Source of the DNA: Bacteroidales bacterium
Lineage (GTDB): Bacteria; Bacteroidota; Bacteroidia; Bacteroidales; P3
NCBI GenBank assembly: GCA_017451385.1
Contig: JAFSPS010000054.1
Coordinates: forward strand, 1 to 34,586
DNA length: 34,586 bases
Direction of reading: 5' to 3'
Program-made: the position numbers and the translations under genes
Notes under the pieces: generated by a model
The model's database searches: none
The model's input: only the letters and a program-made list of their open reading frames with translations
What the model was told of the DNA's origin: nothing
In this document: piece after piece, positions 25,818 through 33,293 of the stretch
How positions within the stretch are numbered: position 1 is the first letter of the stretch
Layout of the letters: the number at the start of each line of letters is the position of its first letter

Positions 25818-25896
25818 TAGAGTGTGTTGTTTTGCATCCTTTACTATTCAATCAAAAAAAAAACTGATAATTATAATATCATAATATCTTGATGCA

Positions 25897-26313
25897 ATGA
25901 ACCGAGACGAAATAAAGACATTTCTTCCTCATCGTGAGCCGATGTTGCTTGTTGACGATATGGAGGTTAATGATGGTGTGGCTACGGGTCACTATCATGT
26001 GCGTGGCGACGAGCATTTCCTGCAGGGTCATTTTCCGGGCTACCCCGTGGTGCCGGGAGTGATACTGTGCGAGATTATGGCTCAGTCGTGCAGCATACTC
26101 ATTAAGGACCAACTGGTTGGCAAAACGCCGTTCTATAGTGGTATCGATGAGGTGCGTTTCAAACGTCAGGTGCGTCCTGGCGACACTATCACCATCGAGG
26201 GACGCATCACCAGCAGCCGCGGCCCCATCTTTTTCATCGAAGCCAAATGCAGTGTAGATGGTCAGCTCGCCGCCAAGGGCAAGATGATTATCACACTGGT
26301 GGAGAATAAATAA
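25897..26313 (+). CDS. fabZ: 3-hydroxyacyl-ACP dehydratase
   Basis: Removes water from 3-hydroxyacyl-ACP to give trans-2-enoyl-ACP. The 138-residue hot-dog protein has the catalytic His45 and Glu59 in FLQGHFPGYPVVPGVILCEI and the N-terminal LPHREPMLLVD. The length and motifs fit FabZ rather than FabA. It lies between fabF and fabG in the block. Confidence 0.94.
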   Translation: MNRDEIKTFLPHREPMLLVDDMEVNDGVATGHYHVRGDEHFLQGHFPGYPVVPGVILCEIMAQSCSILIKDQLVGKTPFYSGIDEVRFKRQVRPGDTITIEGRITSSRGPIFFIEAKCSVDGQLAAKGKMIITLVENK

Positions 26314-26323
26314 GAAGTGAATG

Positions 26324-26409
26324 GTGAATAGTGAAATGTGAATTGACGAATGAATAAAGCATAATGTATTGTATTATTGTCAATTCACTATTTACATCTC
26401 ACTATTCAC
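26324..26409. repeat. Hairpin-forming inverted word array between fabZ and fabG
   Basis: The left arm (26324-26347) reads GTGAATAGTGAAATGTG then AATTGAC. The right arm (26379-26409) reads GTCAATTCACTATTTACATC then TCACTATTCAC. They are near-perfect reverse complements apart from a short extra segment in the right arm, with a loop of about 31 nt. The arm ends 18 nt before the fabG ATG. Confidence 0.85.
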
Positions 26410-26427
26410 AAAAAAAATAATCAAATC

Positions 26428-27174
26428 ATGAAACTACTTGAGAATAAGATAGCCCTTGTTACGGGTGCTTCGCGCGGCATAGGACGCGGAATAGCAAAAA
26501 AGTTTGCCGAGGAAGGTGCCGACATAGTGTTCACCGACCTCGTGGAGAACGAGAATAGCGAGTCGATGCTTGCTGAGCTCAAAGAGATGGGTGTGCGCGG
26601 CATGTTCATCCCTTCGGATGCATCGAAGTACGACCAAGCAGAGGCCGTTGCGGCACAGGTGGCCAAAGAGTTCGGCCGCTTGGACGTGCTGGTCAACAAT
26701 GCCGGCGTCACGCGCGACAAGCTCCTCCTCCGCATGACCCCCGAAGATTGGGATTTCGTCATCAACATCAACCTGAAGTCGGTGTTCAACTACACCAAAG
26801 CCTTTGCACAGATGATGATGAAGCAGCGTGCCGGCTCGGTCATCAATATCAGCTCTATAGTGGGCATCAACGGCAATGCCGGACAGGGCAACTATTCGGC
26901 TTCCAAGGCTGGCATCATCGGTTTCACGCGTTCTATGGCTAAGGAGTTTGGCTCGCGCGGCATACGTTGCAACGCCATAGCTCCCGGATTCATAGAGACA
27001 GCTATGACTGACCAGCTGGGCGAGGAGTACCGTCAGGAATGGATTAAGCAGATTCCGCTGCGTCGTGGAGGCAAGGATACAGATATAGCCAATGTGGCTA
27101 CATTCCTTGGTTCCGACCTCTCGAGCTATGTCACCGGTCAGGTGATACGCTGCGACGGCGGACTGTCGATATAA
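26428..27174 (+). CDS. fabG: 3-oxoacyl-ACP reductase
   Basis: Short-chain dehydrogenase that reduces 3-oxoacyl-ACP with NADPH. The 248-residue protein has the cofactor motif TGASRGIGRG, VNNAGVTRD, the catalytic Ser in NISSIVG and YSASK, and the PGFIETAMT and CDGGLSI ends typical of FabG. ATG at 26428 is preferred; the longer frame from 26377 lies inside the hairpin array. Confidence 0.94.
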   Translation: MKLLENKIALVTGASRGIGRGIAKKFAEEGADIVFTDLVENENSESMLAELKEMGVRGMFIPSDASKYDQAEAVAAQVAKEFGRLDVLVNNAGVTRDKLLLRMTPEDWDFVININLKSVFNYTKAFAQMMMKQRAGSVINISSIVGINGNAGQGNYSASKAGIIGFTRSMAKEFGSRGIRCNAIAPGFIETAMTDQLGEEYRQEWIKQIPLRRGGKDTDIANVATFLGSDLSSYVTGQVIRCDGGLSI

Positions 27175-27187
27175 TGTAAGGATAATA

Positions 27188-27267
27188 AGACTATAAGATT
27201 TTCAGATAAATAAAGTGTTTCACTATTGCAAAGATTATCAATCTTTATCTTAAAAATCTCATAGTCT
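27188..27267. repeat. Hairpin-forming inverted word array between fabG and etfB
   Basis: The left arm (27188-27215) begins AGACTATAAGATTTTCAGAT. The right arm (27243-27267) reads CTTTATCTTAAAAATCTCAT then AGTCT. They are reverse complements with a few mismatches and a loop of about 27 nt. The array fills most of the spacer. Confidence 0.8.
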
Positions 27268-27298
27268 CTAAATCTTAAAGTCTTTTAATCATAAAATC

Positions 27299-28093
27299 AT
27301 GAAGATAATCGTTTTAGCCAAGCAAGTGCCAGACACGCGCAATGTGGGTAGCAATGCTATGAAGGAAGACGGCACCATCAACCGTGCTGCGCTGCCTACG
27401 GTGTTCAACCCCGAGGACTTGAAGGCGTTGGAGATGGCCTTGCAGGTGAAAGATAAGATAGAAGGCACTACGGTGGAGGTGATAACCATGGGACCGCCGC
27501 GTGCCGAAGAGATAGTGCGTGATGCTCGTTCGCGTGGTGCTGATGGCGGTTTCGTGCTCAGCGACGCCCGTTTTGCTGGCAGCGACACGTTGGCCACATC
27601 CTATGCGCTGTCTAAGGCTATAGAGTCAACAGAAGGCTACGACATGGTGTTCTGTGGCCGTCAGGCCATCGATGGCGACACGGCACAGGTGGGACCGCAG
27701 GTGGCAGAGAAACTGGGCATCCCGCAGATAACCTACGCCGAGGCCTTGGAGCACATTGACGAGACAAAGGTCGTCGTTCGCCGCCGTCTGGAGCATGGCG
27801 TGGAGACAGTAGAGGCACAGCTGCCTGTCTTGGTGACTGTCACCTCGGCAGCTGCCGATTGTCGCTATCCTCATGCTCACCGCCTGTTGCGCTATGCCAA
27901 GACACCTGTCGATGTGAAGAATGCCGACGACGTGAAGCCCGACTTCTCACGCCTCGGTCTGGCAGGGTCGCCCACCAAGGTCAAGAAGGTGGACAACGTG
28001 GTGCTGGCACACAAAGAGAGCATCACCATAGAACCTACCGACGAGAACCTCAGCGAGATGATGCATAGCCTCATAGAGGAGCATATTATTTAG
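27299..28093 (+). CDS. etfB: Electron transfer flavoprotein, beta subunit
   Basis: Forms the ETF heterodimer that carries electrons to or from acyl-CoA dehydrogenases. The 264-residue protein has the N-terminal MKIIVLAKQVPDT, FNPEDLKALEMAL, and the nucleotide-binding CGRQAIDGDTAQVGPQVAEK. It also has the signature RYPHAHRLLRYAK. The DGDTAQVGP version is the one I associate with anaerobe and electron-bifurcating ETFs rather than the mitochondrial type. The alpha subunit gene follows. Confidence 0.95.
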   Translation: MKIIVLAKQVPDTRNVGSNAMKEDGTINRAALPTVFNPEDLKALEMALQVKDKIEGTTVEVITMGPPRAEEIVRDARSRGADGGFVLSDARFAGSDTLATSYALSKAIESTEGYDMVFCGRQAIDGDTAQVGPQVAEKLGIPQITYAEALEHIDETKVVVRRRLEHGVETVEAQLPVLVTVTSAAADCRYPHAHRLLRYAKTPVDVKNADDVKPDFSRLGLAGSPTKVKKVDNVVLAHKESITIEPTDENLSEMMHSLIEEHII

Positions 28094-28111
28094 AAACGAA
28101 TATAAGATGAC

Positions 28112-28252
28112 CAGATTTTAAGATTTTAAGAGAAGTTACGTTGGCTGAATTTGACTACAATTTGGCGTTCAAAATAATAAGTTGTCTGTCATTGATAAGA
28201 AATTGTAACTATTCAAAAAATCTTAATATCCTAAAATCCTAAAATCTTTCAG
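28112..28252. repeat. Inverted word array between etfB and etfA
   Basis: The left arm (28112-28132) is CAGATTTTAAGATTTTAAGA. The right arm (28219-28252) contains ATCTTAATATCCTAAAATCC and AAAATCTTTCAG. Together they can form an imperfect stem around an 86-nt loop, ending 6 nt before the etfA ATG. Confidence 0.65.
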
Positions 28253-28258
28253 TTTATC

Positions 28259-29281
28259 ATGAACAACGTATTAGTATATTGCGAGATAACAGAAAAAAAC
28301 AATATTGCGGACATCAGTCTTGAACTCTGCACCAAAGGGCGTCAGCTTGCCACACAGCTGGGAGGGCGCCTGCAGGCCGTCGTGCTGGGCAGTGGCGTTC
28401 AGGGCTTGGAGCAGCAGCTCTACCCTTATGGCGTAGATGAGGTGCTCATGGCCGACGACAAGCGTCTGTCGCCCTACCGCACCCTGCCTCATTTCGAGCT
28501 TCTCGTAGAGGTCATCAAAGAGCAGCAGCCCAACATCGTGCTGTTTGGCGCTACCACCATAGGACGCGATATGTCGCCACGCATCTCTTCGGCACTGCGC
28601 TGCGGTCTGACGGCAGACTGCACACAGCTGGAGATAGGCAGCCACACCGATGCCAAGACCAAGAAGGTGTATGACAACATCCTCATGCAGATACGTCCTG
28701 CCTTTGGTGGCAATATCGTGGGCACCATCGTCAGCCCCGAGACGCGTCCGCAGATGGCTACGGTGCGCGAAGGCGTGATGCGCAAAGAAATCCTCGACAA
28801 GGGCTATAAAGGCACGTTAACCAAGATAGCGGTAGGCGACAAGATAGACCGTGCCGACAAGGCGGTACGCATTATCAGCCGCGAAATCAAGGAGCAGACC
28901 ATCAACATCAAGCCTGCCAGCATCATAGTGGCTGGTGGCTACGGCATGGGCAGTCGCGAGAACTTCCAGCTGCTACACCGTCTGGCGGAGACGCTGGGCG
29001 GCGAGGTAGGTGCCACGCGTGCCGCCATCGACGCTGGCTTCTGCGAGCCGGAGCGTCAGATAGGGCAGACCGGCGTCACGGTGCGCCCCAAGCTCTACAT
29101 AGCCTGTGGCATAAGCGGTGCCATACAGCATACGGCGGGCATGGACGAGTCCGGCAAGATTATATCCATCAACACCGACCCTAACGCCCCTATCAACGCT
29201 ATAGCCGACATCACTATCATTGGCGATGCCTGCACCATAGTGCCTAAACTGATAGCAAGTTATAATAAAAATCTGAAGTAG
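28259..29281 (+). CDS. etfA: Electron transfer flavoprotein, alpha subunit
   Basis: The FAD-holding subunit of ETF. The 340-residue protein has the N-terminal NVLVYCEITEKN, a middle ATTIGRDMSPRISSALRCGL and MQIRPAFGGNIVGTIVSPE, and the FAD-binding C-terminal half. That half contains VAGGYGMGSRENF, GATRAAIDAGF, RQIGQTGVTVRPKLYIACG, SGAIQHTAGM and INTDPNAPI. All elements of a complete EtfA are present. Co-location with etfB and an acyl-CoA dehydrogenase supports one redox module. Confidence 0.95.
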   Translation: MNNVLVYCEITEKNNIADISLELCTKGRQLATQLGGRLQAVVLGSGVQGLEQQLYPYGVDEVLMADDKRLSPYRTLPHFELLVEVIKEQQPNIVLFGATTIGRDMSPRISSALRCGLTADCTQLEIGSHTDAKTKKVYDNILMQIRPAFGGNIVGTIVSPETRPQMATVREGVMRKEILDKGYKGTLTKIAVGDKIDRADKAVRIISREIKEQTINIKPASIIVAGGYGMGSRENFQLLHRLAETLGGEVGATRAAIDAGFCEPERQIGQTGVTVRPKLYIACGISGAIQHTAGMDESGKIISINTDPNAPINAIADITIIGDACTIVPKLIASYNKNLK

Positions 29282-29297
29282 GGGAGAGAGGCGAACA

Positions 29298-29373
29298 GTG
29301 AAAAGTGAATTGAAGAAACATAGCGCAATTCTTTCATTGAAGCAGGCATTTCATTTGTCAATTCACAATTCAC
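29298..29373. repeat. Inverted word array between etfA and the acyl-CoA dehydrogenase gene
   Basis: The left arm (29298-29313) is GTGAAAAGTGAATTGA. The right arm (29357-29373) is GTCAATTCACAATTCAC, followed by further AATTCAC words to 29402. The words match those of the fabZ-fabG spacer. Confidence 0.75.
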
Positions 29374-29428
29374 ACATCGCAATTCACACACCACAATTCA
29401 CTGATTATTGAATCTTAAAACACAGATA

Positions 29429-31057
29429 ATGAACTTCTATACCGATAACGACAGTCTTTCGTTCTATCTGCATCATCCTGAGATGAGCGAGATAGCCACG
29501 TTGAGAGAGCATGATTTTGCCGAGGCGGGACAGCATCCCGAAGCCCCTGCCAACGCCGACGAGGCCATAGAGCAGTACGATAGCGTGATGCGTCTGCTGG
29601 GCGAGATAGTGGCCGACGTGGTGGCACCCAATGCCGAGGCTGTTGACCACGAAGGACCGCATATCGAGAACGGGCGCGTGGTCTATGCCAAGGGCACGCA
29701 GCAGAACCTGAAGACCATGATAGACGCCGGCCTCTACGGCATGACGCTGGAACGCAAATACAACGGGTTGAATTTCCCTCGCGTGCTGGCTGTCATGGCA
29801 GGCGAGACCATAGCACGTGCCGATGTAGGCTTCGCCACCATCTGGGGTCTGCAGGATTGTGCCGACACCATACAGCAGTTTGCCTCCGACGAGCTGAAAG
29901 AGAAATACCTGCCACGCATCTATGGCGGCGCCACCTGCTCTATGGACCTCACAGAGCCCGATGCGGGAAGCGACTTGCAGTCGGTGCGTCTGCGTGCCAC
30001 CTACGACGAGGCAGCCTCCTGCTGGCGTCTGAACGGCGTGAAACGTTTTATCACCAACGGCGATGCCGACCTGCACCTCGTGCTGGCACGCAGCGAAGAG
30101 GGCAGCACCGACGGACGCGGATTGTCCTATTTCGTCTTCGACCGTGCCGATGGTGGTCTGACGGTACGCCGCATAGAGAACAAGATGGGCATCAAGGGCT
30201 CGCCGACGGCAGAGCTGGTGTTCACCAATGCTCCTGCCTATCTTGTTGGCGAGCGTCGTCTGGGACTCATCAAATATGTCATGTCGCTGATGAATGCCGC
30301 CCGTCTGGGCGTGGGTTCGCAGTCCATAGGTCTCTGCGAGGCCGCCTACCGTGAGGCTGAGGCCTACGCTGCCTCCCGTCAGCAGTTTGGCCATCCTATC
30401 AATCAGTTTGTCGCCGTACAGGACTTGCTGCGCGCCATGCGGGCACGCACCGATGCCGCTCGCAGCCTTATGTATGAGACGGCACGCATGGTGGACCGCT
30501 CCGCCACGTCGAAGCCTGCCTCGCGCATTGCCGACATACTGACACCGCTGGTGAAACTCATGGCCAGCGAGTTCTCCAACCGCAACGCCTACGACAGCAT
30601 ACAGGTGCATGGTGGCAGCGGCTTCATGAAAGAGTATGCCTGCGAACGCCTCTATCGCGACGCCCGTGTGCTCTCTATCTATGAGGGTACGAGCCAGTTG
30701 CAGGTGGTGGCAGCCATCAAGGGCATAGCCAATGGTGCCTACTTGAAACGCATTGAAGAATACGACCAGCAAGTATCCAATATGGTCCTCAGCGACCAGC
30801 AAACGGCCGTTTTAGGCATTTTACGTCGCGCCACGGAGTCCTACAAGCAGCTCTATGAGAAAGCCACTTCTAAGGGCACTTCTGACGTTCTGTTCGAGCA
30901 TGCCTCCCGCGCACTTACCGAGGTGCTGGCATACACCATCATGGGCTACCTGCTCCTGATAGACAGCACGCGCAGCGAACGCTACCTCGATTCCGCCGAC
31001 TACACGGCACGCGAGGCCCTCGGCGAAGCGGTCAAAGCGATAGCTATGATAGGCTGA
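29429..31057 (+). CDS. Acyl-CoA dehydrogenase family protein
   Basis: A flavoprotein that oxidises acyl-CoA thioesters, or reduces enoyl thioesters, with ETF as partner. The 542-residue protein has the FAD/substrate block SMDLTEPDAGSDLQSVRLRA and NGVKRFITNGDAD, and MGIKGSPTAEL. The C-terminal helical domain has RQQFGHPINQFVAVQDLLRA, VHGGSGFMKEY and the catalytic-type Glu419 in LSIYEGTSQLQ. It is longer than the usual 380-residue enzymes because of an N-terminal part and a C-terminal extension after about residue 430, as in AidB/ACAD-type long forms. ATG at 29429 is chosen; an upstream in-frame TTG is less likely. It directly follows etfBA, so the three probably form an ETF-linked acyl-thioester oxidoreductase. 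Confidence 0.92.
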   Translation: MNFYTDNDSLSFYLHHPEMSEIATLREHDFAEAGQHPEAPANADEAIEQYDSVMRLLGEIVADVVAPNAEAVDHEGPHIENGRVVYAKGTQQNLKTMIDAGLYGMTLERKYNGLNFPRVLAVMAGETIARADVGFATIWGLQDCADTIQQFASDELKEKYLPRIYGGATCSMDLTEPDAGSDLQSVRLRATYDEAASCWRLNGVKRFITNGDADLHLVLARSEEGSTDGRGLSYFVFDRADGGLTVRRIENKMGIKGSPTAELVFTNAPAYLVGERRLGLIKYVMSLMNAARLGVGSQSIGLCEAAYREAEAYAASRQQFGHPINQFVAVQDLLRAMRARTDAARSLMYETARMVDRSATSKPASRIADILTPLVKLMASEFSNRNAYDSIQVHGGSGFMKEYACERLYRDARVLSIYEGTSQLQVVAAIKGIANGAYLKRIEEYDQQVSNMVLSDQQTAVLGILRRATESYKQLYEKATSKGTSDVLFEHASRALTEVLAYTIMGYLLLIDSTRSERYLDSADYTAREALGEAVKAIAMIG

Positions 31058-31297
31058 TAGATTACAGATTTTTTTTTAGCAAGCCATCGATTATATCCGA
31101 TGTGGGCTGATGCCTACGAGGATAAAACGAATCGATGGCTTTCTTTGTGCCTACAATTTGTTGTAAAATAAGCGAAAAAGTTTGTTTCTCCACTTCATTT
31201 ATAGGTCGAAAAATCAATAACCTTTACTATTATTACCCTTTTCATATTACTGAATAACGATAATATAGGCTGTGTAGAGGGGCAATATTTACATTGA
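31058..31297. other. Intergenic region after the acyl-CoA dehydrogenase gene
   Basis: 240 nt with no gene. It starts with a T9 tract (31069-31077), then the hairpin at 31078-31144, then AT-rich DNA leading into the FISUMP-like remnant. Confidence 0.6.
31078..31144 (+). terminator. Long-stem hairpin after the acyl-CoA dehydrogenase gene (terminator-like)
   Basis: AGCAAGCCATCGATT (31078-31092) pairs with AATCGATGGCTTTCT (31130-31144) at 14 of 15 positions around a 37-nt loop, followed by a weak T-rich tail. It could terminate the fab-etf-acd block or be a structured RNA. The large loop is unusual for an intrinsic terminator. Confidence 0.5.
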
Positions 31298-31543
31298 TAC
31301 GTTTTCCTTCCTATCACCTACTTTTCCGACGACCGCGGCATACTCAACCATTCTTATAGTGCGTGGTACACTGGTGGCGAATTTGCCTACTACTGGTCAT
31401 CTGTCGAAGATGAGGATAGAAATACAAATGCCCACGTTCTCTGGTTCACACACCTTGACGGTCAACTACAAGTCGATAACCCAATGTACGGAACGTCAGT
31501 AAAATACCATGGCATAGCCATTATTCCCGTCAAGGCTGAATAA
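31298..31543 (+). pseudogene. C-terminal remnant of a FISUMP-like surface protein
   Basis: The frame is open after a TGA (31295-31297) to a TAA (31541-31543), about 81 codons with no plausible start. It reads YVFLPITYFSDDRGILNHSY, then WYTGGEFAYYWSSVEDE, ALVLWF-like NAHVLWFTHLDG, and GTSVKYHGIAIIPV. The FLP...GYYWSS...A..L.F......G.SVR.V pattern is the end of FISUMP/DUF1566-type domains of Bacteroidetes surface lipoproteins. The upstream part of the gene is gone, so this is a decayed fragment. Confidence 0.6.
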
Positions 31544-31568
31544 AACATACTCTGACAATACTATTCGC

Positions 31569-31612
31569 CGAGGGCTGCAACAGCGTTAACGCATGCAGTC
31601 CTCGTTTTTTTT
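31569..31612 (+). terminator. Strong intrinsic terminator after the FISUMP remnant
   Basis: CGAGGGCTGCA (31569-31579) pairs with TGCAGTCCTCG (31594-31604), 11 pairs with one G-U. The loop contains the palindrome GCGTTAACGC. It is followed at once by T8 (31605-31612). Its survival suggests the FISUMP gene was lost recently. Confidence 0.88.
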
Positions 31613-31622
31613 AATTATCCTC

Positions 31623-31666
31623 ATAAAAATGTAGTCAAATTACATTTTTATGTGGATAAAAATGTA
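31623..31666. promoter_or_regulatory. Operator-like inverted repeat plus third half-site
   Basis: ATAAAAATGTA (31623-31633) and TACATTTTTAT (31641-31651) form a perfect 11-bp inverted repeat with a 7-nt gap. A third direct copy, ATAAAAATGTA, lies at 31656-31666 and overlaps the -7 box. The arrangement suggests a repressor that binds across the promoter of the truncated ATPase gene. Confidence 0.6.
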
Positions 31667-31672
31667 TATTTG
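31665..31672 (+). promoter_or_regulatory. -7 promoter box (TATATTTG) for the truncated ATPase gene
   Basis: TATATTTG followed by CA matches TAnnTTTG, 37 nt upstream of the ATG at 31709. The -33 position falls in the operator-like repeat. Confidence 0.6.
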
Positions 31673-31708
31673 CAGGACAAAAAGGAGTAATTAAAGAAAA
31701 AATAGGAT

Positions 31709-31852
31709 ATGAAACGATTGATATATAACAAATTGAAACAATGGAAAGAGTCGCAGGAACATAAGCCACTCATCTTGCTTGGTGCCCGTCAAGTCGGTAA
31801 GACATATATCTTGAAGGAATTTGGAACTCGCCAAATTCAACCTGTGCTTTAA
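31709..31852 (+). pseudogene. 5' fragment of an AAA_14/DUF4143-type ATPase gene, cut off at the prophage junction
   Basis: 47 codons start with MKRLIYNKLKQWKESQEHKP and contain the Walker A segment LILLGARQVGKTYILKEFG. This is the standard N-terminus of AAA_14 ATPases, which are normally about 350-450 residues. After GTRQ the sequence no longer looks like the family and stops at TAA 31850-31852. Operator, promoter and a GGAGTAA ribosome site remain intact. The rest of the gene is missing and may lie at the far end of the element that follows. Confidence 0.75.
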
Positions 31853-31899
31853 GTTTCAGATGGTTGGGTAATATACACACACTTTAACACACGGAAAGG

Positions 31900-32187
31900 C
31901 TAATTTAAGACACTATTCAGAGAGGTGTCGAATGCAGGGAGAATGGCATTGCCAAGACCTGTCAAAAGCCATAAAGAAGATACACCATGTTCCATGACCA
32001 GAGGCATGAAATAGTCGTAGTGAATGGTGTCGTTAGATGAATTGTCCTTGTACTGCATGATGTCTGACACGGAAAAACCGTATTTATTGCAGTAGTCGTC
32101 AATGCTGTTGATAGACTTGCTTTCTATAAGCGTGTCGATTGCTTGGAAAAAGCGGGTGGAAACCTGCTGGTCAATTTGTGTGTGCAT
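31900..32187 (-). CDS. Phage-type regulator with CI-like tail, 95 aa
   Basis: Residues 5-60 resemble a short helix-turn-helix (STRFFQAIDTLIESKSINSI and DDYCNKYGFSVSDIMQY), and the end has VSSLWLLTGLGNAIL. The 'vs..WLLtG.G' tail is common in Bacteroidales phage repressors. ATG at 32187 (MHTQIDQQVS) is chosen because it leaves a 20-nt gap to the upstream nuclease gene; starting at 32241 would give an overlap of 34 nt. DNA binding is inferred. Confidence 0.6.
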   Translation of the reverse strand: MHTQIDQQVSTRFFQAIDTLIESKSINSIDDYCNKYGFSVSDIMQYKDNSSNDTIHYDYFMPLVMEHGVSSLWLLTGLGNAILPAFDTSLNSVLN

Positions 32188-32207
32188 GAATATTTTGTGT
32201 TTAGTGA

Positions 32208-33272
32208 TTATTTCCAGTCTGGTCTGTTGTCTGTTATCCATTCTTGTCGGCTTGTACCCTCTGGCAATATCAACACCTTTACAATGTCCTTTATGTCCTT
32301 TGAGTAAGTCCGTATTTCGTCAAGATTGTTCAAGTAGTGTTTATTGGATAGGCTGTTTGCAACTTTGCAATTTGCGTAAGTCATTTTGCTGACAGATACC
32401 CATTGTACGTTCCCAGTCCATTTGAATTTGAGAATAGAATACCAAACGATGCCATCCAGACGTATTGTAGAATAGCTGGTGCCAACAAATAACTGTATTC
32501 TATCTTTGCTCACCATGTCTGAAAGAATATTCTGGACTATGGCAAGGACGCTTTGTTCTCCGGCATTTCCCACTGGTGCGTATAGTGGTTCCCCAGTCTC
32601 TATTTCGTGAGCCACGTCTTTGATGGCCATTTGAAGCAGTGATTTCAAACGTTGCTGGTCTGTCTTTGAATGGTTACAGCCGAAGATACGCTTTGCCATG
32701 AGTGCGGTGAAATCAACCGACGGGTTGGCATATTCATTGCGCAGTGATTTACGCAGGCTCTCTATGGTTTTCTGTTCGTATGCCTTGTTCCATATCTTAT
32801 CATCATTGAAATGGTCCTTGCAGAACATTCGCAGCCATTCCATACCAGTCTCGTCAAGATGCTCCATGTTTATTCTGACAAATGGAGTATCGTCCATCAA
32901 GTTTTTCTTACAGGTATCTGTATATAACCAATAGTCAATCCCATTAGTCAAGATGCCGAAACGAGCATCAGAAGCCACATAGTATGATGCGAGTTGTGGA
33001 ACAAAGGTTGTAAGCGCCTTATCCCAATGTTTACACTCAATGACGATTTTGTCGGCATCATCCTGTCTCACTATGTAGTCCACTCGGTCGCCGCGACCTT
33101 TGATGTCCCTATTAACCTCTGGAACAACCTCGGATGGGTTGTGGATGTCATAACCCATCAACTGCAATAATGGAAGAACCAATGCGGTCTTTGTTCCCTC
33201 TTCATTCAAGCATTGCTTTTTTGAATTGGCAATCTTGTGGGCTAACTCGGCCATCCTTTCATTGAACTCCAT
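32208..33272 (-). CDS. HsdR_N-type (type I restriction R N-terminal) nuclease-domain protein
   Basis: The 354-residue protein has an N-terminal PD-(D/E)XK-like domain of the HSDR_N kind. It shows TKTALVLPLLQLMGYDIHNP, RGDRVDYIVRQDDADKIVIE and then CKHW, so the Asp and Glu-x-Lys residues are present. LASYYVASDARFGILTNG follows. There is no helicase domain, unlike a true HsdR. The C-terminal half looks like a separate domain of unknown role (WKG-type hydrophobic strands, TYANCKVANSL). Such stand-alone proteins occur in Bacteroidales prophages beside the repressor. A role in excluding other phages is plausible but not shown. Confidence 0.78.
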   Translation of the reverse strand: MEFNERMAELAHKIANSKKQCLNEEGTKTALVLPLLQLMGYDIHNPSEVVPEVNRDIKGRGDRVDYIVRQDDADKIVIECKHWDKALTTFVPQLASYYVASDARFGILTNGIDYWLYTDTCKKNLMDDTPFVRINMEHLDETGMEWLRMFCKDHFNDDKIWNKAYEQKTIESLRKSLRNEYANPSVDFTALMAKRIFGCNHSKTDQQRLKSLLQMAIKDVAHEIETGEPLYAPVGNAGEQSVLAIVQNILSDMVSKDRIQLFVGTSYSTIRLDGIVWYSILKFKWTGNVQWVSVSKMTYANCKVANSLSNKHYLNNLDEIRTYSKDIKDIVKVLILPEGTSRQEWITDNRPDWK

Positions 33273-33293
33273 AATGTTGTCTGTTTGGTTTTA

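Noticed and set aside
29405-30802. 465-residue minus-strand open frame
   Set aside because: It lies wholly antisense to the acyl-CoA dehydrogenase gene, whose motifs are complete. The antisense protein has His/Gly/Ala-rich sequence with no family pattern.
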